64,000 nt of DNA from Caenorhabditis remanei (GCF_010183535.1 NC_071330.1:186001-250000), one strand, 5' to 3'. Positions 47,626 through 59,286 are shown, counted from the stretch's first letter. Program-made: numbers and translations. The notes: generated from the letters alone by a model not told the origin.

Positions 47626-48432
47626 TTGAGTCTTACGTTTCAGCCGGGTTCATCTGCTGGAAAACGTTTTTCAACGCTTGAAACGGCAGTGAGAATAACG
47701 GGAACTCTATCTCACGAGGCCTTTCTCTAATCTCATAATAACTCCTGACCCTCAACACCACGTGCTTCTCCTCATAACCGATAAAAGCTTCCAATCCATC
47801 ACAATCTCTTTCAATACCAAAATAATCGAAAAAACCCGAAGGTTTCGTCTCAATTTCCTCCATAATTTGAAATAAATCAAAGTCGTGATTTTGATAATTG
47901 ATTTTGAGTTGTTCAATTTCTGTCTTATTTTGTTTCCAGTTGAGAATCAGTTTTCTGACATCAACAGCTGTGTACTCATGATAATTAACTTGCAAAATCT
48001 GGCAGTTAAGCTTGAGTAATTCAGAAATCGGTAAAGTTTTAGCTCTATCTACTATAAGTCGCTTGACTTTTTTCATCTGAAAAATATGATTAACTTTTGT
48101 CAATTTCTCTTCCAACTTACATTCTCCGTCACACGAGTTATCTTACACCAGAGATATACTGCATCTTTGCGACAATGTGTTCCAAAACCTTTTCAATAGT
48201 TTCTTCTACTTCTGTTCCATTGTTGTCATTTTTAATGATCAAAGTATCTGGGTGTTTCGGCAGCATAAAGAGCATTCTGTTGATAGCAATTTCTGGCCAA
48301 TTGTTCACTTCATATTTCAACCGATGGACATTGAATAAATCGATCAGATAGTTCACCATTCTGATTCGACCTTGATTGTGATACGGTGCACATATTATTG
48401 TCGATTCGTTCCTCTCCCTGAAAAGATATTGT

Positions 48433-48575
48433 ATTAGTTCGGCACAGTTCTTACAACTGCGCTCCATCCAAATTAACTTGAAAAATGCATCTTTTTCTCT
48501 GAGTTTCTCAATTTCGCACACTTTTTTCGATTTCGGTAGAGCGCAGTTGTCAGAAGCGTGCCGTGCATATATTAC
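48433..48575. repeat. Palindromic repeat, family M3
   Basis: It lies in the intron between 48613 and 48417 of the broken F-box gene. Ends: TTCGGCACAGTTCTTACAAC and GTTGTCAGAAGCGTGCCGTG. The whole intron happens to be open in the preceding frame. Confidence 0.75.
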
Positions 48576-49132
48576 GAATCTCGTTTTTGTAAATTTTGTC
48601 AGAAAAACTAACCACTCGGTGAACATGACTCCACAGTGAACTTTGTTGAACATCCGATAATTTAAGGTTCTGAATTTTAATTCACATCGTTCATAAGTTT
48701 GAAAGTTTCTGATCATCATTATATCGTTCCACGAAAAATCGAGATGAGATACTGGAATTGAGCAATTTTTGATAGCGAGTCGTGATTTTTTGGATAACTG
48801 TGAAATTTCCAATCTGCAAAAAGTTAGAGTTATATTATTTCTTGCTTGAAAACTTACATATCAGCTAACGCTGTCCGCAGAAACACATGTTTCAGAGCAG
48901 GTTGTGGAAGAGCGAATAGACGGAAAGGTTTGAATTGTAGTTCGGTCTCATCGAGGGTTACTGTGGATTCATCAGACAGCGAAAGGGATTCATTGGAGAA
49001 CTCGACGGATTCATCAGAAAGTCCCGAGGCGCTTTGAGAGGAATATGAAGAGTCCATATTTACATGACGTCCGAGACAGCTACCCTGGAAGCAGAGTTTC
49101 TACGTGGAAAATTGTATTTTCGACTCACACTA

Positions 49133-49272
49133 GCTTGGCACAGTTCTTACAACTGCGCTCCACCGAAATGGCCTTGAGAAATTTGTTTTTTTCTCTGGGT
49201 CTTTCATTTTCGCACACAATTTCTTTGATTTCGGTAGAGCGCGGTTGTATGAAGAGTGTCGTGCTAATACTT
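49133..49272. repeat. Palindromic repeat, family M3
   Basis: Just upstream of the broken F-box gene. CTTGGCACAGTTCTTACAAC and GAGTGTCGTGCTAATAC form the ends. The middle, TTTCGGTAGAGCGC, is shared with 48433-48575. Confidence 0.75.
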
Positions 49273-49829
49273 AAGTATTTTTAAAACTCACCATCGAATT
49301 GCGCAGAATAGAAAATATCCTGTGCGCGTTGTTGAGAGGGCTGTCTATTGAGAAGAGGTAAATCAATAGGCGTGAGACGTAGTGGGAAGAATATTTTATT
49401 GATTCTTTGTTTCCCAAAGGCCAAATTACTGTAGTTGTCGTGTCGAGACCAGAAAAACGTCGCAGAACAAAGAAACTCAACAGTATTATAACAAGGGGAC
49501 TAAAACCGTCTGTGTAAAGAATTACCGTAAACACTGTATTATAACGGCACCTGTAATAGAACGACACCTTCTACAGTCTTACAATTTACCACTGGTATTC
49601 TCCTGGAAATGTTATATTATTCTGATTAAAATCAATCTGAAAATAAAGTCAAGTAGTCTTATAACTCGACTATTTTTTCTAGCAAGCAAAATTTGAGTAT
49701 GAGATAAACCTGACTCTAACCTGTGCAACGCCTAATCATGGAATCAAAAAAAACATTTGAACAAGTTATTCATTTATTTCATAACTTTATTTCACAATTG
49801 ATGGAAAAATAACAAATTAGAAATAAATG

Positions 49830-50541
49830 TCAATCAGCAATATCCATTGAGCCCTCCTGCCCCTGTCCGCGAGCTTCCATAACCGACGACAAAGCGTTTC
49901 TGGAGAGTATCGAGATGTTCAAACTGAAAATGCGTCATTATTTATCAAAATACTTCTCGATATCAAACTTACAAGTCCTCACTATCCAGATACCCGAGAA
50001 CTCTTGTGAGAGCAGATGGTGGGAGAGAAAATAGATCGAACGTATTGTTTGGGGTGACGTTTTTTGGGAATGTGACAGAGCGGATGTTTGGTGGTGGAGT
50101 TCTAACAGGGATGGTGTTGGATAACACAATTGGTCTATAGACCTCATATGAGGACACCGAATGGGCGTCTTCGAGTTGTGGTGGGTAGGAGATACAGGCG
50201 CCCTGAAAGTTGGAAGAATCTAAGTTTGTTAATGAATTTGGGGCGAGGCATAAGATTGCGGAAATGCGCTTCATCGCACTACGGCTGGCACGGTGCCAAA
50301 AAGACTTGGCTGAATGCCAAATTCAAAAAAAGAATTGTATCGTGTCAACCGTTGTGCGAATGAGCGCGTTTCTGCGACCTTACGCATAGCACTGCTGTAA
50401 CAGAGAGATCTGGATTAGTAGGTTGGATTTCAGATATTGCTACTTTTTATTGAGTGACTACATCAGTAATTGTTCAGTAATTATTTAATTATCTAATTGT
50501 AAGTGCAGAAGTAGCACATAAAAATGCATAACACTCACCAT
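49830..50541 (-). CDS. Tiny F-box-only protein
   Basis: Minus-strand exons 50541-50539 (ATG alone), 50202-49973, 49923-49830. Phases agree, giving 108 residues. The F-box core is FDLFSLPPSALTRVLGYLDS, split by the same intron as in the larger genes, followed by FLNISILSRNALSSVMEA. The frame ends soon after (QEGSMDIAD), so there is no FBA_2 region. The exon at 50202 has no in-frame ATG, and ATG/GTGAGT at 50541 restores one, as at 34620. It may be a truncated relic or a dominant-negative-like small F-box protein; both are guesses. Confidence 0.65.
50245..50402. repeat. Palindromic repeat, family M4
   Basis: In intron 1 of the tiny F-box gene. The end GCGAGGCATAAGATTGCGGA pairs with TCTGCGACCTTACGCATAGC. 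It includes CGGCTGGCACGGTGCCAAAA, related to a word near 3205. Confidence 0.65.
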
Positions 50542-50959
50542 GGCTTCTTGGTTTCTTTAAAAATCCAAACGAATACTGGAGACAAATCAATATAGCAAGA
50601 GTTGTACAGAGAGTCTTACTGAGCGAGAAAACGTTTCGAATGAGAATAATAGACTGTCCCACTCACAACCATTTTGTCCCTGGGAAACTAGGCCAGACGT
50701 TTTAGCACCTGTCATTGTTGTATATGGGTACAATAGGAATGGTAATCACGCTCTACGGATAATACTCAATTGGGGACTACAAAAATCCGTTTTATCAAGT
50801 GTAATTTAATTCTTTGTTTGAAAAACACTCAAAATACGTCATTTTAACTGAAAAAGGCAACCCAGAACAGCTTCCCGGTCGGTATTAAACATGGTCTTAA
50901 AACAGAGAAGCTTAGAAACTAATGAACTTATGAGTAATCACGACATATCATGTTCGGAA

Positions 50960-52640
50960 AGGTTGTAATCATCGCTTGTTTTGAGAACATGGGTGTCACG
51001 GCCTGGAATCGAACCAGCGACTCTTAGACTGAGTCGGTCGCGCAACCAGCTGCGCCACGGATGCACCTCCACGACAGTCTTTAACTTTCGTTGATATCAG
51101 TGGCGCTGAAAGGTTCCGATAAACTGTTTCATATTACAGTATTTCCGACAAATCCGAACACACAGATGGCCATTTGAAATTTACCAAATTTGACTAAATA
51201 AGAGCGGACACCCACATGTCTGGATATTAAAAATCATTCAAACAGGTAACGGCAAACATGACTTATTTCTATTCTATAGATTCTCAAAACTAAAAAGGAG
51301 CTCAGTGGGATGTAATTTTGTATTCACTATACGTATATCATATCGTCGATTCCATTTTAATCATTGCTTTGAAAACATCGGTGTCGCAGCCGGGAATCGA
51401 ACCAGCGACTCTCAGGTTACCAGTCGTTCACGCAACCAGCTGCGCCACGGATGCACGGCCACGACTGTCCTTAACTTTCGTTGATATCAGTGAAAGAAGG
51501 CGGCGCTGAAATATTCCGAGGAACTGTTTCAAATTACAACGTCACCCCATGTATACTGAGAATTCATGAATATGATTATCCCAGTTGTTTTTCTTGATTC
51601 TGACTAGAACCATTAGAACCATCGTGATTGGTAACTTCTTGATCAGCAAATAGAACGTCCAAGAAATTGTTTCGTTTAATTTTGATGAGTTTCTGAAACC
51701 GTGCAATTTCTCACAGAGGCAGTTGAAGAATATAACGGCATACCGTTCAAATACAGTATTTACGGTTATTCGACTAATTAAGAGCGGACCCCGACATACC
51801 GGCATTTTAAAGTAAAAAAAGTTTTTTATGACCAGCACTATACGTGACTCCAAAATGGAAAGGAAGCTCAGATTTTCAGATTTTTTATTCACTATATATC
51901 ACTTCTTTCGTTCTAATCATCGCTTGCTTTGAAAAAATCGGTGTCACAGCCGGGAATCGAACCAGCGACTCTCAGACTGAGTCTTCCGCGCAACCGACTG
52001 CGCCATGGATGCACGGCCACGACTGTTCTCAACTTTCGTTGATATCAGTGGAGGGAGGCGGCGCTGAAATATCCCGAGGAACTGTTTCAAATTACAGTAC
52101 CTTCGACACTTCCGAACACACAGACAGACATTTAAAGATGACCAAATTCGACGAAATAATAGTGGACACTCACATGCCTGGATATTAAAAATCATTCAAA
52201 CAGGTAACGGCAAACATGACTTATTTCTATTCTATAGATTCTCAAAACTAAAAAGGAGCTCATTAGACTATGGTTTTTTATTCACTTTACGCCTATCATA
52301 CCGTGTGTATTTTAATCATTGCTCTGAAAACATCGGTGTCACAGCCGGGAATCGAACCAGCGACTCTCAGACTGAGCCTTCCGCGCAACCGACTGCGCCA
52401 TGGATGCACGGCCACGACTGTTCTCAACTTTCGTTGATAACAGTGGAGGGAGGCGGCGCTGATGGGCCCCGGCGGACGCTTTCAAATTTCAGTGTTCCTT
52501 TCCTTTCAGATTATGGTCACCTAGCAACCAACACGTGGATGACGACCGGGTGGCGCAGTTGGTTGTGCTTCAGCCTGTCTATCTGATAGACGCTGGTTCG
52601 ATTCCCGTCCGGGACACCCTTGATTTCAGAGCATTATATG
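50960..52640. repeat. Array of five tRNA-headed repeats
   Basis: tRNA-like heads occur at about 50992-51064, 51381-51454, 51941-52014 and 52336-52409 (minus) and 52543-52619 (plus). Each has box B GGTTCGATTCC (CGATTCCAGG in the first) and box A TGGCGCAG. The four minus-strand copies share flanks (ACTTTCGTTGATATCAGTG, GGCGGCGCTGAAATATTCC, AACTGTTTCAAATTACA). A segment of about 97 bp (AACAGGTAACGGCAAACATG and on) is nearly identical at 51209-51305 and 52168-52264. The acceptor stems do not pair. I read this as a SINE-like family partly amplified in tandem. Confidence 0.7.
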
Positions 52641-52950
52641 ATTACGAATGTATTGGACTTGTTGAGGAATCTGTGATAAACAAAATAATCACGAATTATG
52701 AGCTCTTTTTTATAAAACTATTAGAAAATTCTAATAAGCGGAAATCCGGACACACAGACAGACAGATTTCAAATTTTAAGCAAAAAAAAAATAAAATTGT
52801 TATTTTTCCCCGTGGAAACCCCCACGCTACTTTTTCGAAAATCTTCCAAAATAATTTTTTTGTATTTTCGGTAAAATCAATCATTTTCTACTTCAAATTG
52901 AAAAGGTAATTCCCTTTCAGCGAAAATCCCCTAAAAATTCCAACATTTTC

Positions 52951-52971
52951 CAGCTGAATCCACTTCGAAAA
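52951..52971 (+). promoter_or_regulatory. Possible trans-splice acceptor
   Basis: ACATTTTCCAG ends 18 bases before the ATG at 52972, with no convincing upstream donor. This is consistent with a spliced leader. Confidence 0.4.
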
Positions 52972-53417
52972 ATGTCAGAGACACCGAAGAAAGACGGAAA
53001 ATCAGAGGACTACAAGAAGGCGGTGGCGAAGCAACGTCGGCTGAAAAAGTTGCGTAAAATGAAGATAAAAGATCGTGCCGGCGACGTCGTCGTCAGTGAC
53101 ATCTCGGATGTTGAAGTGCAAGGAGACGGGGAGGAGGAGTCACAGGATGCGTGGCTCAATGATCTTCTGAAAGCCGACGGTGATGGTGGTGTCGCGACGA
53201 ATAGTCCGGATACTGTGGGCGCTTCACTTCATTCCATGGAGACCACCGAGGAGTCGTTGGCTTCCAAAATTTGTGCGTTCACTAGCGAAAACTCGGTAAT
53301 CTTTTGAATCTTCACATGGGCCATGGAGAATCCTTGAATCAGTTTCTTTTGAAGGCACTTCTTGGCGTCGGACTCGTCACAGTGGCACTCACCATCTTCG
53401 CACGTCTTCGTAAATGA
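52972..53417 (+). CDS. Small tail-anchored protein, WLNDLL family (copy 2)
   Basis: Exons 52972-53295 and 53343-53417, with a 47-bp intron, join in phase to 132 residues. The N-terminus is Lys/Arg-rich (AKQRRLKKLRKMKIKDR), followed by an acidic region (DGEEESQDAWLNDLLKADG). The second exon supplies a C-terminal helix (FLLKALLGVGLVTVALTIFA) ending RLRK. Without splicing the frame ends at SVIF and loses the anchor, so the small intron matters. It shares its plan and the WLND(I/L)L motif with the gene at 37867. Function not recognised; the C-terminal anchor suggests ER or mitochondrial outer membrane. Confidence 0.8.
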
Positions 53418-53770
53418 TTCTAGCTTTTTCTGAAACTATTGAATAATAAAAAGGGGAGATTGATGGTCATTTCATGTGAAGTCAGAGAGAGAAAAAGCAA
53501 TAAAAACCGAAACGAAACAAAACAAAGAGGATCTACTGATACATAAAACAATCTCATAGAGGTTGTGATGACTACTAAAAAATCGACAAAAAAAGTGTGG
53601 GAATGAATTGAAGTACTCTAGAAATTCTGATTTCTACACTAATTCCATTCTAAAATACTTCAATTCAGGGTTCAAAACAATACAATACGTACAAAATGAG
53701 CATGTACTAGAGGTCTTTAAGAGAATTCCATTTTCTAATAAATCGGCACAAAAAAAAAATTGATGATTAT

Positions 53771-56700
53771 TTATTTGCTCTTGGCGAACACTTCCTTCAT
53801 TCTGTTGAGGGCAGATCCGGCCTTGAACCACTCGATTTGTTGCTCGTTGAAGGTGTGGTTCAAGGTCACCTCGACCTTTGATCCATTCTGCTTCTTGAAG
53901 ATGGCGGTCAATGGTTTTCCTGGGGCGAAGCTGGCAAGTCCGACAATGGAGACATCATCAGATGGGTCGATCTTATCGTAGTCGGCTGGGTTGGCAAATG
54001 TGAGTGGGAGCATTCCTTGCTTCTTCAAGTTGGTCTCTGAAAAGGAAACATTTTTATTCGAACCTCATTAACTTCAAGCCTCTTACCATGAATACGGGCG
54101 AATGACTTGACAATGATAGCTCTTCCTCCAAGATGACGTGGCTCCAAAGCGGCATGTTCGCGAGAAGATCCTTCTCCGTAGTTCTCGTCTCCGATAGCAA
54201 CCCATTTCACTCCATCAGCCTTGTACTTGCGAGCAGTGGCTGGAACTGGTCCATACTCTCCGGTGACTTGATTCTTGACCTTGTTCATCTCTCCGTTCTC
54301 AGCGTTCACAGCGGTAAGGAAAAGATTGTTGGAGATGTTGTCCAAATGTCCACGGTATTTGAGCCATGGTCCGGCGGCTGAGATGTGATCGGTGGTACAC
54401 TTTCCTTTAACCTTGATGAGAATCTTCAAATCGGTCAAATCCTTTCCGTCCCATCTGTCGAATGGAGCCAAGAGTTGAAGGCGATCCGAAGTTGGGGCCA
54501 CATCAACTTGTCCCTTTCCGGTTGGAGCTTGGAAGGTGTCCTCTCCTGGATCGTATCCCTTTGGTGGGAGGTCAAGTCCGGTTGGTGGTTGGAGCTTGAA
54601 CTTGCTTCCTGAAAAATCAATCATTTTATAAACTAAAAAAATAGAATTCACAAACCGTCAGCAGCGGTGAGCTCATCAGTGAGTGGATTAAAGTCGAGAC
54701 GTCCAGAGATGGCCATGGCAGTGGTGATATCTGGGGAGGTGACGAATCCGTGAGTGGCTGGGTTGGCGTCGTTTCTTCCGGTGAAGTTACGGTTATAGGA
54801 GGTGACAATGGTGTTCTTCTCTCCCTTCTTCACATCTTGACGGTCCCATTGTCCAATGCATGGTCCGCAAGCGTTGGCAAGAACCATTCCTCCGAAATCG
54901 GCGAAGATCTTGGAAAGTCCGTCTCTCTCGATGGTGGCACGAACTTGTTCGGATCCTGGGGTGATTGTGAAGATGGTCTTAGCCTTGAGTCCTTTGTCGA
55001 GAGCTTGCTTGGCGATAGAAGCGGCACGAGTCATGTCTTCGTATGAGGAGTTGGTGCATGATCCAATAAGGGAGACCTTGACATCAAGTGGCCATCCGTT
55101 CTTCTTGGCGTTCTCTCCAAGTTTGTCGATTGGAGAAGCAAGATCTGGAGTGAATGGTCCGTTGACGTGTGGGGTAAGAGTGTCGAGGTTGATTTCGATG
55201 ATTTGATCGTAATGAGCTCCGTCATCGGCGGTGAGGAGGTCCTTGTACTTTCTAGCCTCATCAGCGATATCCTTACGGCCAGTAGCCTCGAGATATTTGT
55301 ACATGCTCTCATTGTATGGGAAGACGGAAGTGGTGGCTCCGATTTCAGCTCCCATGTTGCAGATAGTTCCCATTCCGGTGGCGGAGAGTGAGTCGACTCC
55401 TGGTCCGTAGTATTCAACGATAGCTCCGGTTCCTCCTTTAACGGTAAGAATGTCGGCGACCTTGAGAATGATGTCCTTAGCAGAAGTCCATCCGTTGAGC
55501 TTTCCGGTGAGCTTGATTCCGATAACCTTTGGGCACTTGAGCTCCCATGGAATATCAGCCATCACATCGACAGCGTCGGCACCTCCGACTCCAATGCAAA
55601 GTCCTCCAAGACCTCCTCCGTTTGGTGTGTGAGAGTCAGTTCCGATCAAGAGGAGTCCTGGGAAAGCGTAATTCTCGAGAATGATTTGATGGATAATTCC
55701 AGATCCTGGCTTCCAGAATCCAACTCCATACTTGCTTCCAGCGGTGGCGAGGAAGTTGAAGACTTCCTTGTTGAGGTCCTGGAAACAAAAACGTTACGGA
55801 AAATCAATAATTTGTTTTTCAATCTTACCTTAGCACGAGCTAAATCTTGAGCTCCTCCCTTCTGGGCTTCGATCAAGTGATCACAGTGAATGGTCGATGG
55901 AACGGCGGTTTTTGGGAGTCCGGAGCTGATGAACTGAAGCATAGCCATCTGAGCGGTGGCATCTTGCATAGCGACACGGTCTGGGCGGAGACGAAGATAG
56001 GATATTCCTCTTTCGATATCCTGAGTCTTTGGCTGGTCCAAATGTCCATAGAGAATCTTCTCGGAGAGGGTCAGTGGACGCTTCAGTCTGAAATTAGAAA
56101 TAATCAATATTATTTCAAACACTTTTCGATGTTTTTCTCAATTCTACAAGTTTTGTTTCTTCTTCTCTCATCTTCCCTTCTCACAACAATAATCAAAGTA
56201 CACAGTTTAAATTTCCTTGTTTTAGTCATTTGCTATCAGTTCAAAGTACTGCAAACATGACCGCCTCCAAAGTGCGATCAGTCTGGAGACTAGGTCTGGA
56301 GACCCGATCTGGAGATACACGTGTCACAAGACCTTTTGATTTCTTTGTGTTCTATAATTATTGATGTCATTTCTTCTGTTGTATTTGCATCACTTATCGT
56401 TCGCTACCATATCGAAGACTATATTATCGTCACACCTACTCTTCACCTCTCTCACTCTCAACGTGTTTACATTGACCAGAGAACAGAGATGAAGAAAATT
56501 GTCTTTTCTTTTCACTCAATGACGCTCTCGCTTCCTCTCATTACAACGGGAACTCTGTTTGTCTCTCGGCGACCCTTGGCTTGTGATTTGGGGGATGAAA
56601 GCGAGCTTTTAACAAGCCAACGGCTCAAAAACTGGCAAAATTACATCGGAAACCTTCTGAAATTCTAATTTGTCAACAGACTGTATACGTGTTGTGATAG

Positions 56701-57044
56701 CGGTGGCGCACATGACCACTGCTAGCTAAATTGTGAAGTAAATTTTGTGTTGATAAGGGGAACGAAGAAGAAGAGAAGATACTTTCGCCGTGTCCTTGTT
56801 ACATTTTGAACCTTGCACCCTACCTGTCTTTCACGATTTTGACATTCTGGGAGAGACGTTCGTATGGAAGATATGCATTTGGCTCGAATTTGCTGAGTGC
56901 GACCTTGCTCTGAAAGAAATTCAGTTAATTTTCAAGAATATTCCACTTTTTTAGTCAGAAACCTACCCAAACTGATGAGGACGAGTGAAGAGCACGAATG
57001 TGGGCTGGTCCAGCCAGCTGGCTCAACCGAAGAAGAGAATTCAT
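53771..57044 (-). CDS. aco-2: Mitochondrial aconitate hydratase
   Basis: Minus-strand exons 57044-56967, 56909-56824, 56087-55829, 55778-54656, 54608-54087, 54036-53771 give 777 residues, the length I recall for C. elegans ACO-2. The enzyme interconverts citrate and isocitrate in the TCA cycle in the mitochondrial matrix. The N-terminus [20 protein letters not shown] is Arg-rich and acid-free, a targeting peptide. The aconitase domain carries the 4Fe-4S ligands: Cys in [12 protein letters not shown], and both Cys in [27 protein letters not shown] and RNFTGRND are substrate-site motifs. The C-terminal swivel domain has [19 protein letters not shown]. All key residues seem present. The gene is head to head with the eEF1B gene, about 500 bp apart. 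Confidence 0.97.
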
Positions 57045-57542
57045 GGTTTCTCCTGAAAATGAAGAAAAAATTAACGAAATTGAGTGAGAAACAAGGTAAA
57101 GGGACGATTTTAATAATATATAGCGAGAAAAGTATTCAAAAAACGCATAAAAAGCACAGAGAATCACTGCAGATTGGCAAAACTACTTTTGCATGTTTTG
57201 ATGGCCTAAAATCGATGTTTTCAAACGTTTTTCATCGCAAATATGAAGAAAACAACAATTTTGGAACGACAACAAGTCATTCCGCAGCGAATCAAGGTGA
57301 AATGATAAGGCGCTCGGTCAGCAGAAGACGCGAAAAATAAAAATGGGAGGGGAAAAGAGAGCGTTGGCGCGAAACTCGCGCGCCGCCTCTCCGCACACGC
57401 GTCAGTCAAACTGAAGGCGCGGCGTCGGTGCATCAAAGGCGCACAAAGTTTTGCCGCCCGCCGGGTCTCGCCACGATTTCATTTTTTCACTGAATTGTAG
57501 GCCGTTTCCGTCGTCATTCGTACGCGTTTCACTCCTGAAAAG
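57045..57542. promoter_or_regulatory. Shared upstream region of aco-2 and eEF1B beta
   Basis: 498 bp between the two divergent start codons. It includes a GC-rich block (57358-57470, with GGCGCGAAACTCGCGCGCCG and ACACGCGTCAG), unlike the A/T-rich surroundings, plausibly a core bidirectional promoter. TTCACTGAATTGTAG near 57500 could be a trans-splice site for the eEF1B transcript. No specific factor site is claimed. Confidence 0.5.
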
Positions 57543-58751
57543 ATGGTTGCCGACGTTAAGAGCCCAGCTGGACTTGCTGCATTCAACACCACCCTCGCCG
57601 AGCAGGCTTTTGCCACTGGGTAAGTCGAAAATTTGAATTTTCTGCAGAAATTTAGGCCGAAAACTGTATTTTTGACATTTTTAACTGTTTTATAGCGTTT
57701 TTAGTTGTTTTTAGATGTTTTAATTGAAAAATTCGTAAAATTTAAGTCGAAAAATGTCAAAATTGCATCATTTTCGTCGAATTTTGGTTTTTTTTTCGCC
57801 CCGAAATAGATTTTTTTTCGCATTGTTGTGCACTGTTTGATTTGTAAGCTAATTTTTCACATTTTGTAAGCTAATTTGCTAGTTTTTAGTCATTTCCATC
57901 TCTAAGCGCTAGTATTTCCCTGGTTTCGAACTGATTTTATAAAATTTATAGTTCTTTTCGAAGATTCTTCACTTTTCTGTAACATTTTCCGTAGTTTACG
58001 GTAAAAAAGAGCCAATTTTTTTAGTTTGAATACAATTTGAGCTTCAACACTTTTAGATTAGGTGTTTCTCATCAAAAATTATAAGATTTTCCATTCAAGT
58101 CTTGAAAAAATTATAATTTTCCCTTCTTTTCAGCTTCGTCTTGTCTGGAGAGGACGCCCAACTTTTCTCCGCCCTCGGATCGGCTCCAAACGCCTCCACC
58201 TATCCAAATGTAGCCCGTTGGTTCGCTAACGTCGCTTCCTACACCGACGCCGAGCGCAAGACCTGGGCTTCCGCCGGAGGATCTGCTGCTCCAGCTGCTG
58301 CCGCCGCCGACGACGACTTCGATCTCTTCGGATCAGAAGACGAGGAGGAGAGCGAGGAGAAGAAGAAGATCGTTGAGGAGCGTCTCGCCGCTTACGCTGA
58401 GAAGAAGGCCAAGAAGGCTGGACCAATCGCCAAGTCATCCGTCATTCTCGATGTGAAGCCATGGGACGATGAGACCGATCTCGCCGAGATGGAGAAGCTC
58501 GTTCGTTCCATCGAGATGGACGGACTTGTCTGGGGAGGAGCCAAGCTCATCGCCATCGGATACGGTAAGTGATCATTGATAATTTCCCAAAAACTTCAAT
58601 GAATTCTTTGTTTTCAGGAATCAAGAAGCTCCAGATCATCACCGTCATCGAGGATCTCAAGGTCTCTGTCGATGACCTCATCGAGAGAATCACCGGGGAC
58701 TTCGAGGACCACGTCCAATCCGTCGACATCGTCGCCTTCAACAAGATCTAA
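57543..58751 (+). CDS. eef-1B.1: Elongation factor 1-beta (eEF1B, GDP/GTP exchange subunit)
   Basis: Exons 57543-57619, 58134-58564, 58618-58751 give 213 residues. The protein reloads eEF1A with GTP during elongation. An N-terminal GST-C-like region (about 1-75, [22 protein letters not shown]) is followed by an Ala-rich linker, the acidic segment [17 protein letters not shown] (typical CK2 target), a basic KKAKKAG stretch, and the exchange domain (about 125-213: [35 protein letters not shown]), ending VDIVAFNKI. Length and motifs match eukaryotic EF-1 beta; the symbol follows the C. elegans name as I recall it. Codon use is strongly biased to C/G-ending codons, as expected for a highly expressed gene. 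Confidence 0.95.
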
Positions 58752-59286
58752 GGAATTCAAATATTTTTTATTTTCTTGTTTTGTTTGATCCACAGAAATG
58801 AAATTATCTATTGCAACTTGTCATATGAAGTAATTTATTCAGAATTTTTGTTTCAGCGGGCTTTAGATTGATGTTCAATTGGATCACATTGGAACTATTT
58901 TGCAATGGTGCTTCATCTGGACTTTGGGGTTTTGACTCAAACTTTTCAGTAATACTTTTCTAGAAAATCGGTCCCCCTTTCGCTAGTCGCTTCTAAACTT
59001 TATACTTTTCATTCTCCTTCCCAAATCAAATGATCATTTTATCACTGCTTTTTTCTCTAATTTTCTCTTCTCTCGCTCTCTGCGTCTCCTGTTTTTCCAT
59101 CTCTTCTCATTCGTCTGAAAGATGTAAAGTGTGTTGTTGCTTTCGAAACAAATGGGCGTGGTCTCATCAATAGTGTAGCATCTTTGTTTTTTTGTTGCCT
59201 TTTCCTTTCCTCTCGCCGGCCGCAATTCATGCATTTTTCGGGAATTTGTCGACGCGTAATGACCATGACAGTGGTCTCTCCGGTGT
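58752..59286. other. 3' UTR and spacer
   Basis: 3' region of the eEF1B gene, then pyrimidine-rich sequence leading to the tRNA gene. No other feature is seen. Confidence 0.5.

Larger units (their letters stand above)
46250..49057 (-). pseudogene. Broken double F-box / FBA_2 gene
   Basis: Minus-strand exons recognisable by homology: 49057-48858, 48813-48613, 48417-48121, 48076-47637, 47129-46926, 46880-46562, and 46500 to about 46250. It has the same two-module plan as its neighbours (FRLFALPQPALKHVFLRTAL, then EFPLFSLPFQALKNVFQQMN). Three lesions are visible. Exon 3 is one base out of phase: the frame reads MQYISGVR-stop, while KITRVTEN in the next frame matches paralogs. In exon 7 the frame shifts after IRHWKQ, with NIKTLSIQ continuing in another frame. 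After NILEG there is a TGA and about 33 codons are missing before RDSDGIKASIG. The single-base shift could be an assembly error. The exon 7 damage is more extensive. Confidence 0.8.

Noticed and set aside
48433..48612. In-frame extension of the F-box exon through a repeat
   Set aside because: The stretch is an M3 palindrome. Paralogs splice at the Trp codon, and the GTTAGT donor and CTTTTCAG-like acceptor around it keep the phase.
54133..56260. Several plus-strand frames of 74-137 residues
   Set aside because: Antisense shadows of the strongly codon-biased aco-2 exons.
58226..58438. Arg-rich minus-strand frame of 70 residues
   Set aside because: Antisense shadow of the acidic and Lys-rich linker of eEF1B beta.
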